Assembly: GCF_905171765.1 (NCBI RefSeq)
Contig: NC_053390.1
Coordinates: 215,270,927 to 215,334,926, forward strand
Direction: 5' to 3'
Source of the DNA: Bufo bufo
Lineage: Eukaryota > Chordata > Amphibia > Anura > Bufonidae
DNA length: 64,000 nucleotides
A program made the translations under genes and the position numbers. A model generated the notes under the pieces. It had not been told where the DNA came from, did not search any database, and worked only from the letters and a program-made list of their open reading frames with translations. Below, in pieces: positions 31,169 through 41,793 of this stretch (its first letter is position 1; each line of letters opens with the position of its first letter).

Positions 31169-33196
31169 TACTTATGTTTTACATTCACTGGTGGCGCAGT
31201 GGCGACAGCTACTCCCCTCCTCCTCCCCTGCTATCTCCCCATTGGTGGCAGTGGCGGCCGCGTCACAGTGGAGAGGGAGGGACTCCTTTCTTCTCCACTT
31301 TGCTACTGAAGAGAACTTAGGCTGCGCAGGATCGCGGCGGTACAGTCGCAAATGGCGACAAGACTAAAAAGTCTTGTCGCCATCTGCAAATTTTAACCAC
31401 CTCAGCCCCCAGTGCTTAAACACCCTGAAAGACCAGGCCACTTTTTACAATTCTGACCTACACTACTTTCACCGTTTATTGCTCGGTCATGCAACTTACC
31501 ACCCAAATGAATTTTACCTCCTTTTCTTCTCACTAATAGAGCTTTCATTTGGTGGTATTTCTTTGCTGCTGACATTTTTACTTTTTTTTGTTATTAATCG
31601 AAATTTAACGATTTTTTTGCAAAAAAAACGACATTTTTCACTTTCAGTTGTAAAATTTTGCAAAAAAAACGACATCCATATATAAATTTTGCTCTAAATT
31701 TATTGCTATACATGTCTTTGTTAAAAAAAAAATGTTTGGGTAAAAAAAAAATGGTTTGGGTAAAAGTTATAGCGTTTACAAACTATGGTACAAAAATGTG
31801 AATTTCCGCTTTTTGAAGCAGCTCTGACTTTCTGAGCACCTGTCATGTTTCCTGAGGTTCTACAATGCCCAGACAGTGCAAACACCCCACAAGTGACCCC
31901 ATTTCTGAAAGTAGACACCCTAAGGTATTCGCTGATGGGCATAGTGAGTTCATAGAACTTTTTATTTTTTGTCACAAGTTAGCGGAAAATGATGATTTTT
32001 TTTTATTTTTTTTTCTAACAAAATCTCATATTCCACTAACTTGTGACAAAAAATAAAAAGTTCTATGAACTCACTATGCCCATCAGTGAATACCTTGGTG
32101 TGTCTTCTTTCCAAAATGGGGTCACTTGTGGGGTAGTTATACTGCCCTGGCATTCTAGGGGCCCAAATGTGTGGTAAGGAGTTTGAAATCAAATTCTGTA
32201 AAAAATGGCCAGTGAAATCCGAAAGGTGCTCTTTGGAATGTGGCCCCTTTGCCCACCTAGGCTGCAAAAAAGTGTCACACATCTGGTATCTCCGTATTCA
32301 GGAGAAGTTGGGGAATGTGTTTTGGGGTGTCATTTTACATATACCCATGCTGGGTGAGATAAATATCTTGGTCAAATGCCAACTTTGTATAAAAAAATTG
32401 GAAAAGTTGTCTTTTGCCAAGATATTTCTCTCACCCAGCATGAGTATATGTAAAAAGACACCCCAAAACACATTCCCCAACTTCTCCTGAATACGGAGAT
32501 ACCACATGTGTGACACTTTTTTGCAGCCTAGGTGGGCAAAGGGGCCCACATTCCAAAGAGCACCTTTCGGATTTCACCGGTCATTTTTTACAGAATTTGA
32601 TTTCAAACTCTTTACCACACATTTGGGCCCCTAGAATGCCAGGGCAGTATAACTACCCCACAAGTGACCCCATTTTGGAAAGAAGACACCCCAAGGTATT
32701 CGCTGATGGGCATAGTGAGTTCATGGAAGTTTTTATTTTTTGTCACAAGTTAGTGGAATATGAGACTTTGTAAGGAAAAAAAAAAAAATCATCATTTTCT
32801 ACTAACTTGTGACAAAAAATAAAAAATTCTAGGAACTCGCCATGCCCCTCACGGAATACCTTGGGGTGTCTTCTTTCCAAAATGGGGTCACTTGTGGGGT
32901 AGTTATACTGCCCTGGCATTTTCCAGGGGCCCTAATGTGTGGTAAGTAGGTAAATGACCTGTGAAATCCGAAATGTGCTCTTTGGAATGTGGGCCCCTTT
33001 GCCCACCTAGGCTGTAAAAAAGTGCCACACATGTGGTATCGCCGTACTCAGGAGAAGTTGGGGAATGTGTTTTGGGGTGTCATTTTACATATACCCATGC
33101 TGGGTGAGATAAATATCTTGGTCAAATGCCAACTTTGTATAAAAAAATGGGAAAAGTTGTCTTTTGCCAATATATTTCTCTCACCCAGCATGGGTA

Positions 33197-34759
33197 CAGG
33201 GAGTGCAGAATTATTAGGCAAGTTGTATTTTTGAGGATTAATTTTATTATTGAACAACAACCATGTTCTCAATGAACCCAAAAAACTCATTAATATCAAA
33301 GCTGAATATTTTTGGAAGTAGTTTTTAGTTTGTTTTTAGTTTTAGCTATTTTAGGGGGATATCTGTGTGTGCAGGTGACTATTACTGTGCATAATTATTA
33401 GGCAACTTAACAAAAAACAAATATATACCCATTTCAATTATTTATTTTTACCAGTGAAACCAATATAACATCTCAACATTCACAAATATACATTTCTGAC
33501 ATTCAAAAACAAAACAAAAACAAATCAGTGACCAATATAGTCACCTTTCTTTGCAAGGACACTCAAAAGCCTGCCATCCATGGATTCTGTCAGTGTTTTG
33601 ATCTGTTCACCATCAACATTGCGTGCAGCAGCAACCACAGCCTCCCAGACACTGTTCAGAGAGGTGTACTGTTTTCCCTCCTTGTAAATCTCACATTTGA
33701 TGATGGACCACAGGTTCTCAATGGGGTTCAGATCAGGTGAACAAGGAGGCCATGTCATTAGATTTTCTTCTTTTATACCCTTTCTTGCCAGCCACGCTGT
33801 GGAGTACTTGGACGCGTGTGATGGAGCATTGTCCTGCATGAAAATCATGTTTTTCTTGAAGGATGCAGACTTCTTCCTGTACCACTGCTTGAAGAAGGTG
33901 TCTTCCAGAAACTGGCAGTAGGACTGGGAGTTGAGCTTGACTCCATCCTCAACCCGAAAAGGCCCCACAAGCTCATCTTTGATGATACCAGCCCAAACCA
34001 GTACTCCACCTCCACCTTGCTGGCGTCTGAGTCGGACTGGAGCTCTCTGCCCTTTACCAATCCTGCCACGGGCCCATCCATCTGGCCCATCAAGACTCAC
34101 TGTTATTTCATCAGTCCATAAAACCTTAGAAAAATCAGTCTTGAGATATTTCTTGGCCCAGTCTTGACGTTTCAGCTTGTGTGTCTTGTTCAGTGGTGGT
34201 CGTCTTTCAGCCTTTCTTACCTTGGCCATGTCTCTGAGTATTGCACACCTTGTGCTTTTGGGCACTCCAGTGATGTTGCAGCTCTGAAAAATGGCCAAAC
34301 TGGTGGCAAGTGGCATCTTGGCAGCTGCACGCTTGACTTTTCTCAGTTCATGGGCAGTTATTTTGCGCCTTGGTTTTTCCACACGCTTCTTGCGACCCTG
34401 TTGACTATTTTGAATGAAACGCTTGATTGTTCGATGATCACGCTTCAGAAGCTTTGCAATTTTAAGAGTGCTGCATCCCTCTGCAAGATATCTCACTATT
34501 TTTGACTTTTCTGAGCCTGTCAAGTCCTTCTTTTGACCCATTTTGCCAAAGGAAAGGAAGTTGCCTAATAATTATGCACACCTAATATAGGGTGTTGATG
34601 TCATTAGACCACACCCCTTCTCATTACAGAGATGCACATCACCTAATATGCTTAATTGGTAGTAGGCTTTCGAGCCTATACAGCTTGGAGTAAGACAACA
34701 TGCATAAAGAGGATGATGTGGTCAAAATACTCATTTGCCTAATAATTCTGCACGCAGTG
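33197..34759 (-). mobile_element. Tc1/mariner transposon (DD37E type), copy 2
   Basis: 1,563 bp between TA dinucleotides (33195-33196 and 34760-34761). The 33197 end is CAGGGAGTGCAGAATTATTA; the other end reads CTGCACGCAGTG instead of CTGCACTCCCTG, so one terminal repeat tip is changed. It encodes an uninterrupted transposase on the minus strand. It is inserted in a TGGGTATATG word of the palindromic element. Confidence 0.93.
33525..34541 (-). CDS. Tc1/mariner transposase, intact 338 aa
   Basis: A cut-and-paste transposase. Residues 8-110 form the paired helix-turn-helix DNA-binding region, with a basic KKRVEKPRRK segment at 51-60 as a likely nuclear signal. Catalytic residues are Asp144 (LWTDE), Asp237 (FMQDNAPSH) and Glu275 (LNPIENLW). 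The last two are separated by 37 residues, which is DD37E and not the DD34E of classical Tc1. The ATG context and full length match the copy at 18974. No stop, frameshift or missing key residue is visible, so the protein could be made. Transposition may be limited by the altered terminal repeat. Confidence 0.93.
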   Translation of the reverse strand: MGQKKDLTGSEKSKIVRYLAEGCSTLKIAKLLKRDHRTIKRFIQNSQQGRKKRVEKPRRKITAHELRKVKRAAAKMPLATSLAIFQSCNITGVPKSTRCAILRDMAKVRKAERRPPLNKTHKLKRQDWAKKYLKTDFSKVLWTDEITVSLDGPDGWARGRIGKGQRAPVRLRRQQGGGGVLVWAGIIKDELVGPFRVEDGVKLNSQSYCQFLEDTFFKQWYRKKSASFKKNMIFMQDNAPSHASKYSTAWLARKGIKEENLMTWPPCSPDLNPIENLWSIIKCEIYKEGKQYTSLNSVWEAVVAAARNVDGEQIKTLTESMDGRLLSVLAKKGDYIGH

Positions 34760-35398
34760 TATATGTAAAATGACACCCCAGAACACATTGCCCAACTTCT
34801 CCTGAATACGACGATACCAGATGTGTGACACTTTTTTGCAGCCTAGATGCGCAAAGGGCCCACATTCCTTTTATGAAGGCATTTTTAGACATTTGGATCC
34901 CAGACTTCTTCTCACGCTTTAGGGCCCCTAAAATGCCAGGGCAGTATAAATACCCCACATGTGACCCCATTTTGCAAAGAAGACACCCCAAGGTATTCAA
35001 TGAGGGGCATGGCGAGTTCATAGAATTTTTTATTTTTTTTTGCACAAGTTAGCGGAAATTGATTTTATTTATTTTTTTCTCACAAAGTCTCCCTTTCCGC
35101 TAACTTGGGACAAAAATTTCAATCTTTCATGGACTCAATATGCCCCTCACGGAATTCCATGGGGTGTCTTCTTTCCAAAATGGGGTCACATGTGGGGTAT
35201 TTATACTGCCCTGGCATTCTAGGGGCCCTAAAGCGTGAGAAGAAGTCTGGAATATAAATGTCTAAAAATTTTTACGCATTTGGATTCCGTGAGGGGTAGG
35301 GTGAGTTCATGTGAGATTTTATTTTTTGACACAAGTTAGTGGAATATGAGAGTTTGTAAGAAAAAAAAAATAATTTCCGCTAACTTGGGCCAAAAAAA

Positions 35399-35870
35399 TG
35401 TCTGAATGGAGCCTTACAGGGGGGTGATCAATGACAGGGGGGTGATCAGGGAGTCTATATGGGGTGATCACCCCCCTGTCATTGATCACCCCCCTATAAG
35501 GCTCCATTCAGATGTCCGTATGTGTTTTGCGGATCCGATCCATGTATCCGTGGATCCGTAAAAATCATGCGGACATCTGAATGGAGCTTTACAGGGGGGT
35601 GATCAATGACAGGGGGGTGATCAGGAAGTCTATATGGGGTGATCACCACAGTCATTGATCACGCCCCTGTAAGGCTCCATTCAGACGTCCGTATGCGTTT
35701 TGCGGATCCGATCAGTCTATCAGTGGATCCGTAAAAATCATGCAGACATCTGAATGGAGCTTTACAGGGGGGTGATCAATGACAGGGGGGTAATCAATGA
35801 CAGGGGGGTGATCAGGGAGTCTATATGGGGTGATCAAGGGGTTAATAAGTGACAGGGGGGGGGGGGTGTA
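35399..35870. repeat. Tandem/inverted array with GGGGGGTGATCA units
   Basis: Two and a half blocks of about 180 bp: a GATCCGATC hairpin, a CATC(A/T)GAATGGAGC(C/T)TTACAG segment, then two or three GGTGATCA(A/G)TGACAGGGG words and a GTCTATATGGGGTGATCA word. GATC-rich palindromes form many small hairpins. Confidence 0.75.
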
Positions 35871-36349
35871 GTGTAGTGGTGCTTGGTGCAACATATTACT
35901 GAGCTATCTGTGTCCTCTGGTGGTCGATCCAAACAAAGGGGACCACCAGAGGACCAGGTTGCAGGTATATTAGACGCTGTTATCAAAACAGCGTCTAATA
36001 TACCTGTTAGGGGTTAAAAAAATCACATCTCCAGCCTGCCAGCGAACGATCGCCGCTGGCAGGCTGGAGATCCACTCGCTTACCTTCCGATTTTGTGAAC
36101 GCGCGCGCCTGTGTGCGCGCGTTCACAGGAAATCTCGCGTCTCGCGAGATGACGCATATATGCGTGACTGTGCGCAGGGCTGCCACCTCCGGAACGCGAA
36201 TCTGCGTTAGGCGGTCCGGAGGTGGTTAAGGCGCATTGGCGACCGTTTTGGTCGCCATCTGGAGCCCTGAACTTGTTTCCAAAGTTGGTTTTGTCCTTGG
36301 TGTCAGATGCACCTAATGGCAAAAAAAAAAACGTCTATTTTTTTGCCCG

Positions 36350-36765
36350 CATCATGTAAATTAGTCTCTTGAAGTCAAGGGAGCAGCGGCTTTCTCTCCT
36401 GAAGTCAAGCTCGCTGCGCCCCCTTTCCACACCTCTAAGCATTTGATTGATGTTCAAATTCCTGTCATGTCAAGTTCTAAATCCCTTGCATGTACCGCGT
36501 CCCTGTTATTCCTGCTCATTTTTCTCTGTGGCTCATTGCGTGTGTCCCGACTCGCGTGTACGCCACTAAACCTTCACAGGTGTCAACGTCATACGCTTGT
36601 AAATGTTTAGTGGTGCGCATGCGAGCCTGCGCATTGAGCCACTGGGAACACGGACATGGTACATTCACAGGATTTAGACCTTGCATCTATCAATGAAACG
36701 CTTAGGGGCGGGAAAGGGAGTGCTGCAAGCTTGACTTCAGGAGAGAAAGCCGCTGATCCTAGACT
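36350..36765. repeat. Foldback segment, about 415 bp
   Basis: GCGGCTTTCTCTCCTGAAGT near 36388 is mirrored by ACTTCAGGAGAGAAAGCCGC near 36733-36752. GCTCATTGCG/CGCATTGAGC and AACATTTACA-like words pair further in. Confidence 0.7.
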
Positions 36766-37079
36766 TAGAGCCTAGTTTACAGGACGCGGGCAGGGGAATA
36801 AGAACACAAAGAACAAAACCAATTTTGGCAACAAGTTGCAGACTTCTAGAAGGTAATGCTAGCCGTTTAATATGCGCTTTCTATGTGACAAGTTCCCTTT
36901 TAAACGCATGACCCTCTTTCTCATGATTGGTAGTGGTCCCAACAGTGGGATACCCAGCGACCAGATACTTATCACCTATCCTATGGATAGGTGATAAGTG
37001 TCAATCTTGGGACAGGTCTTTGGTATAATTCTTTAATCCCAACTTCACATTAGAAAGACTAATTTTATTTACTTTACAG

Positions 37080-37136
37080 GTCAAAAGCTGTATCCTCTCG
37101 ATTGCGTGAATTCGGCCAACAGCCCATACATTAACG
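37080..37136 (+). CDS. kntc1: kntc1 exon 10 in window
   Basis: A small exon of 57 bases, phase 1 in and phase 1 out, reading GQKLYPLDCVNSANSPYIN. It corresponds to the variable KRYPLES segment of KNTC1 after YELISSLVP. Acceptor TTTACAG ends at 37079; donor GTAATA starts at 37137. It was placed by phase agreement on both sides. Confidence 0.85.
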
Positions 37137-37802
37137 GTAATACCAATGTTTTTATACATCCACCTGTTATAATTCACACACAATGTTGTGTACAGTGATT
37201 ATTGTCTGGCTAAATTTGTAGTAAATCCAATGTAAGGTTGTGTTAAAAAATGGTAGACAAATATTGCTGTGGACATGGTTTTAAAACGGCAGCAAGTTTG
37301 TGGCAAAATCTGCATATCTTCTAAATGCTTCTTCACCGAAATAATGAAATTTGCTGGAAAAATATGTAACATATCAGCATAGAATAGGGCAGGCTGCTGA
37401 TTTAAAACTCTGAAGCTTGCCCTTAAAGCCCCAGAATGTTTCTGCAGCATGTGAATGAGTTTATGTAAAACCCATTGCCTTGCATTGTACTTTTCAGTAC
37501 AGAAAACCTGCAGCAAATACACCACAAACTTGATTTTATATTTTTTCAGTTCACATTTGGCATAGGATGGATCCCAGCAGACTCCATTGGGTGATTTGCA
37601 TCATTTTTACATCAAGAACAGCTATGCATACTACTCTATGCTTGCAGTCAAATCTGCTGATAGAGCCTCCAAACCATGTGTGAACTTATCCTTACGCTTC
37701 TGTGATGATAGAAGTAACACACTTTCACTCTTGAAACTTTTATTCTATTATTGGTAGTAATGTGTAAGATATGCATTAATCATGTGTTTATTAAAATGTT
37801 GT
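37137..37802. other. kntc1 intron, no gene
   Basis: 666 bp of intron with no recognised element before DIRS D. The short minus-strand open frame here looks like chance. Confidence 0.5.
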
Positions 37803-38875
37803 TTTCTTGCTCATATTATTGGGGGACACAGGACCGTGGGTATAGCTTGCTGCTGACATCAGGAAGCGACACTAGGCTGAAAACTGTTACCTCCCCCCCC
37901 TGCCAGCTATACCCCCTCCAGCCTGGAGAGAGCATATCAGTTTTTAGCTTAGTGTTGTAGGAGGCAGACCTCCCTCCTTAGCAGGGTGGCTCTTGTGATT
38001 TATTTTATCTTATTTTATTTTTTTTGTTTTTTTTTTTTGGTTTTTTTTTTGCAGGTTTCTGGAGGGGACACAGTCGCAGGGCTTCTCTGTCTCCCTGGGA
38101 GGCTGGCCGGTGTTTGTTGGACCAGGGCAGCCTAGCTCCCCTGCTTCCTGCCAGCAAGAGGGCTACCTGCTCCAAACCCTTTACTGCCCGGTCCCCTGCC
38201 ACTTAGGTGCCAGCGGCCGTAGAGGTGGCACTGCTGGTCTGACAAGGAAGGGTGAAGATCACAGATGAAGACAGGTGAGTATGTTACCACCGGTAGCCCT
38301 TCCTCCCTTTCTCCTCGCAAGCCCCAGAACAGACCTGGAGAGGGGGTAGCGTCCTGGCCTCATTTCGGGGGGTTAAGTGCCGCTACGTGCAGCATCAGTT
38401 CTTGACATCATCAGTTCTTGGCCGCAGCAGCGTGGCTCAATGCTGCCGCGCATTTGCGGCGCTCTGCGGGGATACTTTCTGACCATTCTGCGTCCCTCCT
38501 GCAGGCATGGCAGCACTCAATTTTATTTCCTACAGGCGCATGGCAGCTTCCATGCGCAACAGAGCGGACATTCAGGGGGCGTGGCTTGCGGTAACTCACT
38601 CCAGTCATGTTCCTCAGCATCCAAAGTGAGAGGAGCCATCTTTCCCGCCGCAACAGTGTTCCTCCCCTCTTCTGCTCGGCTCTCCTCAGCGTGGTGAGAT
38701 ACATCACCTGGGTTACCGCCATTTCTGGTAGGACTATTGCTACCCCCTCCAGTGTTCTGCATGCCAGGCGCCCGCACAGAGCCATCCCTCCCCTCTACAG
38801 CCCACAGAAGTACAGGACCATTCTGGCTGTGTGGAACCTGACTAGGCAAAGTCCCTGTCCCGGGCAGTGGAAGAC

Positions 38876-39835
38876 CTTTCTAAAATCTCCCACTCCACCC
38901 TTTCTCTAATGGGTCGTTTGATTGAGAAATCACCACCGGTACAGTCTACACCGTCTCAGAGCGTACAATCCAGGAGCAGGCTTCCTAGCAAGCGTCCCAG
39001 AGCAGGTCACCATTCTTCCTCTGACGCTTCAACATCCGCCCTCCTCCCGGTTCCCGATCACAGGCGTCCTCCCTCTTAGGTGACACGCTGTCGGAGGGGG
39101 AGATTGTGGAGATGGATCCAGAGCAATCTTCCCAGATTACATCCATGGTGGATAGTCTAGTATCTGCTATCCATGACCCTTTCCAGGTACAAGAGGACCT
39201 TCCCTCCACTAGCCACCAGGGGGTGTCATTTTTGCGTACGAAGCAGGCCCCTAAATCTTTCCCCTTGCACAACGACTTTTCTGTGGTTGTAGCAAAAGCT
39301 TGGGACCAGCCAGGTCTGCGCTTCCTGGTTCCGAAGCGGCTGGACCTACTCTATCCTTTTCCAGCTGATTGCGTGGAAAAATGGACCTCTCCTCCGAAAG
39401 TGGACCCACCGGTCGCTCGCCTAGCGAAGAGCACGGCTATTCCGGTGGCGGATTGCTCCTCTCTCCAAGACCCGGTGGACCGTCGCATTGAAGCGCTCTC
39501 CAAGTCTGTATTTGCGGCCAGTGGATCGGTCCTGCGACCCATTTTTACCTCTGCGTGGGTGGCCAAGGCAGTCTCGGAGTGGGCCCTCCGTTTACACCAA
39601 GACCTGGCGGCGGATCTCCCACCTGCAGCGCTCCAATCCTTGGCGGTCCAAATCTCTCAGGCAGGGAAGTACCTCTACAAGGCGGCTTTGGACGATGGTA
39701 CTATGGTCGCGTGTTCTTCGGCTCTCGCAGTCTCTATTCGCCGGGAGCTGTGGCTTAAAGTTTGGGCGGAAGATTCCTCCCTTTTACCAGGTCTTGACTC
39801 TTTGGTTCCCGGCTCGACGAGATTATATCGGAAGC
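38876..39835 (+). pseudogene. DIRS gag-like ORF (copy D), truncated
   Basis: The frame is open from about 39106 and shows the VSFLRTKQAPKSF, VDPPVARLAKSTAIPVADCS and ISQAGKYLYKAAL blocks seen in B and C. The N-terminal zinc-knuckle segment is missing or unrecognisable. The C-terminal basic tail is lost at a deletion near 39835 that fuses Gag directly to RT. Confidence 0.75.
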
Positions 39836-40410
39836 GATATGGGTTACAAAATAGAATTCAAGTCTATCCCTCCCAACCGTTTTTTCCTCTCACAGCCCCC
39901 CAGAGATCCAGTTCGGGCTGCGGCATTCTTTCAGACAGTCCAATCCCTTATCACACGAGAGGTGATAACTCCGGTTCCCCTAGAGGAAAGGTTTACGGGT
40001 TTTTATTCAAACCTGTTTGTAGTTCCCAAAAAAGAGGACGTGGTCCATCCGGTGCTGAACCTCAAGGTGGTAAATCGCTTCCTCCGGATTCAGCGGTTCA
40101 GGATGGAGTCCCTTCGCTCCGTGGTTGCTTCATTGGTCCAAGGCAATTCATGGCGTCCATAGACATTCAGGATGCCTACCTGCAGGGTCCCCATCGCAGC
40201 CGTTCACCAACGTTTTCTTTGTTTCGCTGTTCATTCGTGCCATTATCAATTCGTCGCCCTGCCATTCGGCCTGGCGACAGCTCGGTGGGTATTCACGAAG
40301 GTATTCTGTCCCCTCCTGGGCCTTCTGCGGTCCAGAGGCATTACTCTTCTACCTTATCTGGACGACATTCTGATCAAGGCTCTGACCGTCACTCAGTGCG
40401 AGGAAAGCCT
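39836..40410 (+). pseudogene. DIRS reverse transcriptase (copy D), frameshifted
   Basis: GYKIEFKSIPPNRFFLSQPP, FYSNLFVVPKK and FRMESLRSVVASLVQ in one frame. After a shift near 40150: VHQRFLCFAVH, VALPFGLATARWVFTK and catalytic YLDDILIKA at about 40351-40377. RT stops being recognisable at EESLRNF. Confidence 0.82.
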
Positions 40411-40760
40411 TCGGAATTTTCTCAGCCGTACTACGGTGGACCCGGGGGAGTGGTCTCTCCATCAGGAGGTGTTCGAGGCTTTCTGTCTCCGGTGGGGACG
40501 TCCGGACGTGGACTTGATGGCGTCCAGGCTCAATCTCAAGGTCCCGTGCCTCTTCTCTCGCGCAAGGGATCCTGAGGCACACGGCATGGATGCTCTTGTG
40601 GCGCCATGGGATGACTTCTCGTTCCTGTACGTCTTCCCACCCTTAACTCTCCTGCCCCGGATTCTGCGCAGAATCAAGATTGAGAACATCCAGGCGATCC
40701 TGATTGCTCCAGACTGGCCTCGCTAAGCCTGGTATTCAGAGCTCATTCTTCTTCTAGGGG
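40411..40760 (+). pseudogene. DIRS methyltransferase-like region (copy D), RNase H deleted
   Basis: The frame jumps from the RT end to LSRTTVDPGEWSLHQEVFEA, which in copy B lies about 800 bp further on, so the rest of RT and all of RNase H are missing. PDVDLMASRLN, YVFPPLTLLPRILRRIK and ILIAPDWPR follow, then a stop (TAA at 40723) where B continues. Confidence 0.82.
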
Positions 40761-40767
40761 ACGCGCC

Positions 40768-41790
40768 GTGGCCTCTTCCCCTAAAGGCCGACCTTCTTTC
40801 ACAAGGTCCAGTCTTCCACCAGAATTTGGATACACTACGTTTAACGGCGTGGCTATTGAAACCTTCATTTTGAGACAGAAGGGTTTCTCTGATACAGTCA
40901 TTCAGACTATGATTAGAGCCAGGAAACCCTCCTCATCAAAAATTTATTACAGGACTTGGAAGTCCTTCTTGCGCTTCTGTGAGGAGCGCGATCTTCCTCC
41001 CAGACTTTTTTTCCTTCCTAATATACTGGCATTTCTGCAGTCCGGATTGAAGCTAGGTCTGGCGCTTAGTTCGTTGAAAGGACAGGTCTCTGCCCTGTCC
41101 ATTTTTTTTCCAGAGGCCCCTGGCCGGTTAGGTCCGATCAAGACCTTTTATGCAAGGGGTGGCTCACACAGTGCCTCCTTATCGTCCCCCTTGCATTCTT
41201 GGGACCTGAACTTAGTTCTGGGTTCACTCCAGGCCACTCCGTTTGAACCTCTGAGAGAGGTCTCCCTTCACTTGCTCTCCTGGAAAGTGGCCTTTTTAGT
41301 GGCCATCACATCTATCCAGAGGGTTTCAGAACTGGCGGCTCTTTCTTGCAAGGATCCCTTGTTGGTGTTCCATCAGGATAAATTGGTGCTTCGCCCAGTA
41401 CCATCTTTTCTACCTAAGGTAGTAGCTTTTCACATTAACGAGGACATTGTTCTGCCCTCGTTTTGTCCGCAGCCTTCTCATCTAAGGGAGGCCTTGCTCC
41501 ATCGTCTGGATGTGGTGTGTGCTTTGAAGACTTGCCTGTCAGTCGTGGCCCCCTTTCGGAGCACGGACGCTTTGTTTGTCGTCCCAGAGGGTCCTCGTAA
41601 GGGTTTTGCGGCCTCCAAGGTGACGATTGCCCGGTGGATTACATCGGCAGTTGCTGAGGCTTATTGCTCCAGGGACAAGGCGCCTCCTCTTGGGATCACG
41701 GCTCACTCTACCAGAGCGGTCGGGGCTTCTTGGGCTCACCTACACCACGCTTCTGCGTCCCAATTGTGTAAGGCGGCGACCTGGTCCTCC
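40768..41790 (+). pseudogene. DIRS tyrosine recombinase (copy D), 3' end separated by insertion
   Basis: An open frame of 340 codons covers the core-binding half and catalytic Arg (QRVSELAALS), His and Arg (AHSTRAVGASW) up to CKAATWSS. The foldback element enters exactly here, before the tyrosine. Two central blocks (SIFFPEAPGRLGPIKTF...) look locally frame-shifted relative to B. Confidence 0.88.
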
Positions 41791-41793
41791 TTA

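Larger units (their letters stand above)
31397..36225. mobile_element. TTAA-flanked element with serial palindromes
   Basis: Ends CCACCTCAGC (31397) and its inverse GGAGGTGG (to 36225) abut TTAA (31393-31396, 36226-36229). The interior is built from repeated blocks in alternating orientation: TTTGTCACAAGTTAG(C/T)GGAA, CCCATTTTGGAAAGAAGACA and CACCTAGGCTGCAAAAAAGT occur several times on each strand between 31940 and 35380. A Tc1 element has inserted within one block. No transposase of its own is seen. I recall similar blocks as common in frog genomes but cannot name the family. Confidence 0.6.
29721..36899. mobile_element. TTAA-flanked inverted-repeat element containing further nested elements
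   Basis: Left end AGGGAACCTGTCACATAGAA at 29721 and its reverse complement at 36880-36899 (with GCCGTTTAATATGC further in) abut TTAA at 29717-29720 and 36900-36903. Inside lie the palindrome 30578-31019, the larger element 31397-36225 and the Tc1 copy 33197-34759. The region 36350-36760 is itself a foldback. Confidence 0.7.
29489..37022. repeat. Outermost inverted-repeat element of a nested stack
   Basis: The left flank 29489-29590 (AAAGGGGTTGTCTCAAAATC..., then GGGGGTCCCATCACTGGGAC) is matched in reverse complement at about 36915-37022, including the TATCACCTATCC hairpin words. This encloses the TTAA element at 29721-36899. Arms are diverged to roughly three-quarters identity, so this is the oldest layer. 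Confidence 0.5.

Noticed and set aside
32167..32549. About 107- and 83-codon frames with WYLRIQEKLGNVFWGV-like text on both strands
   Set aside because: They lie in the serial palindrome and repeat in several positions and orientations. They are most simply explained as non-coding repeat.
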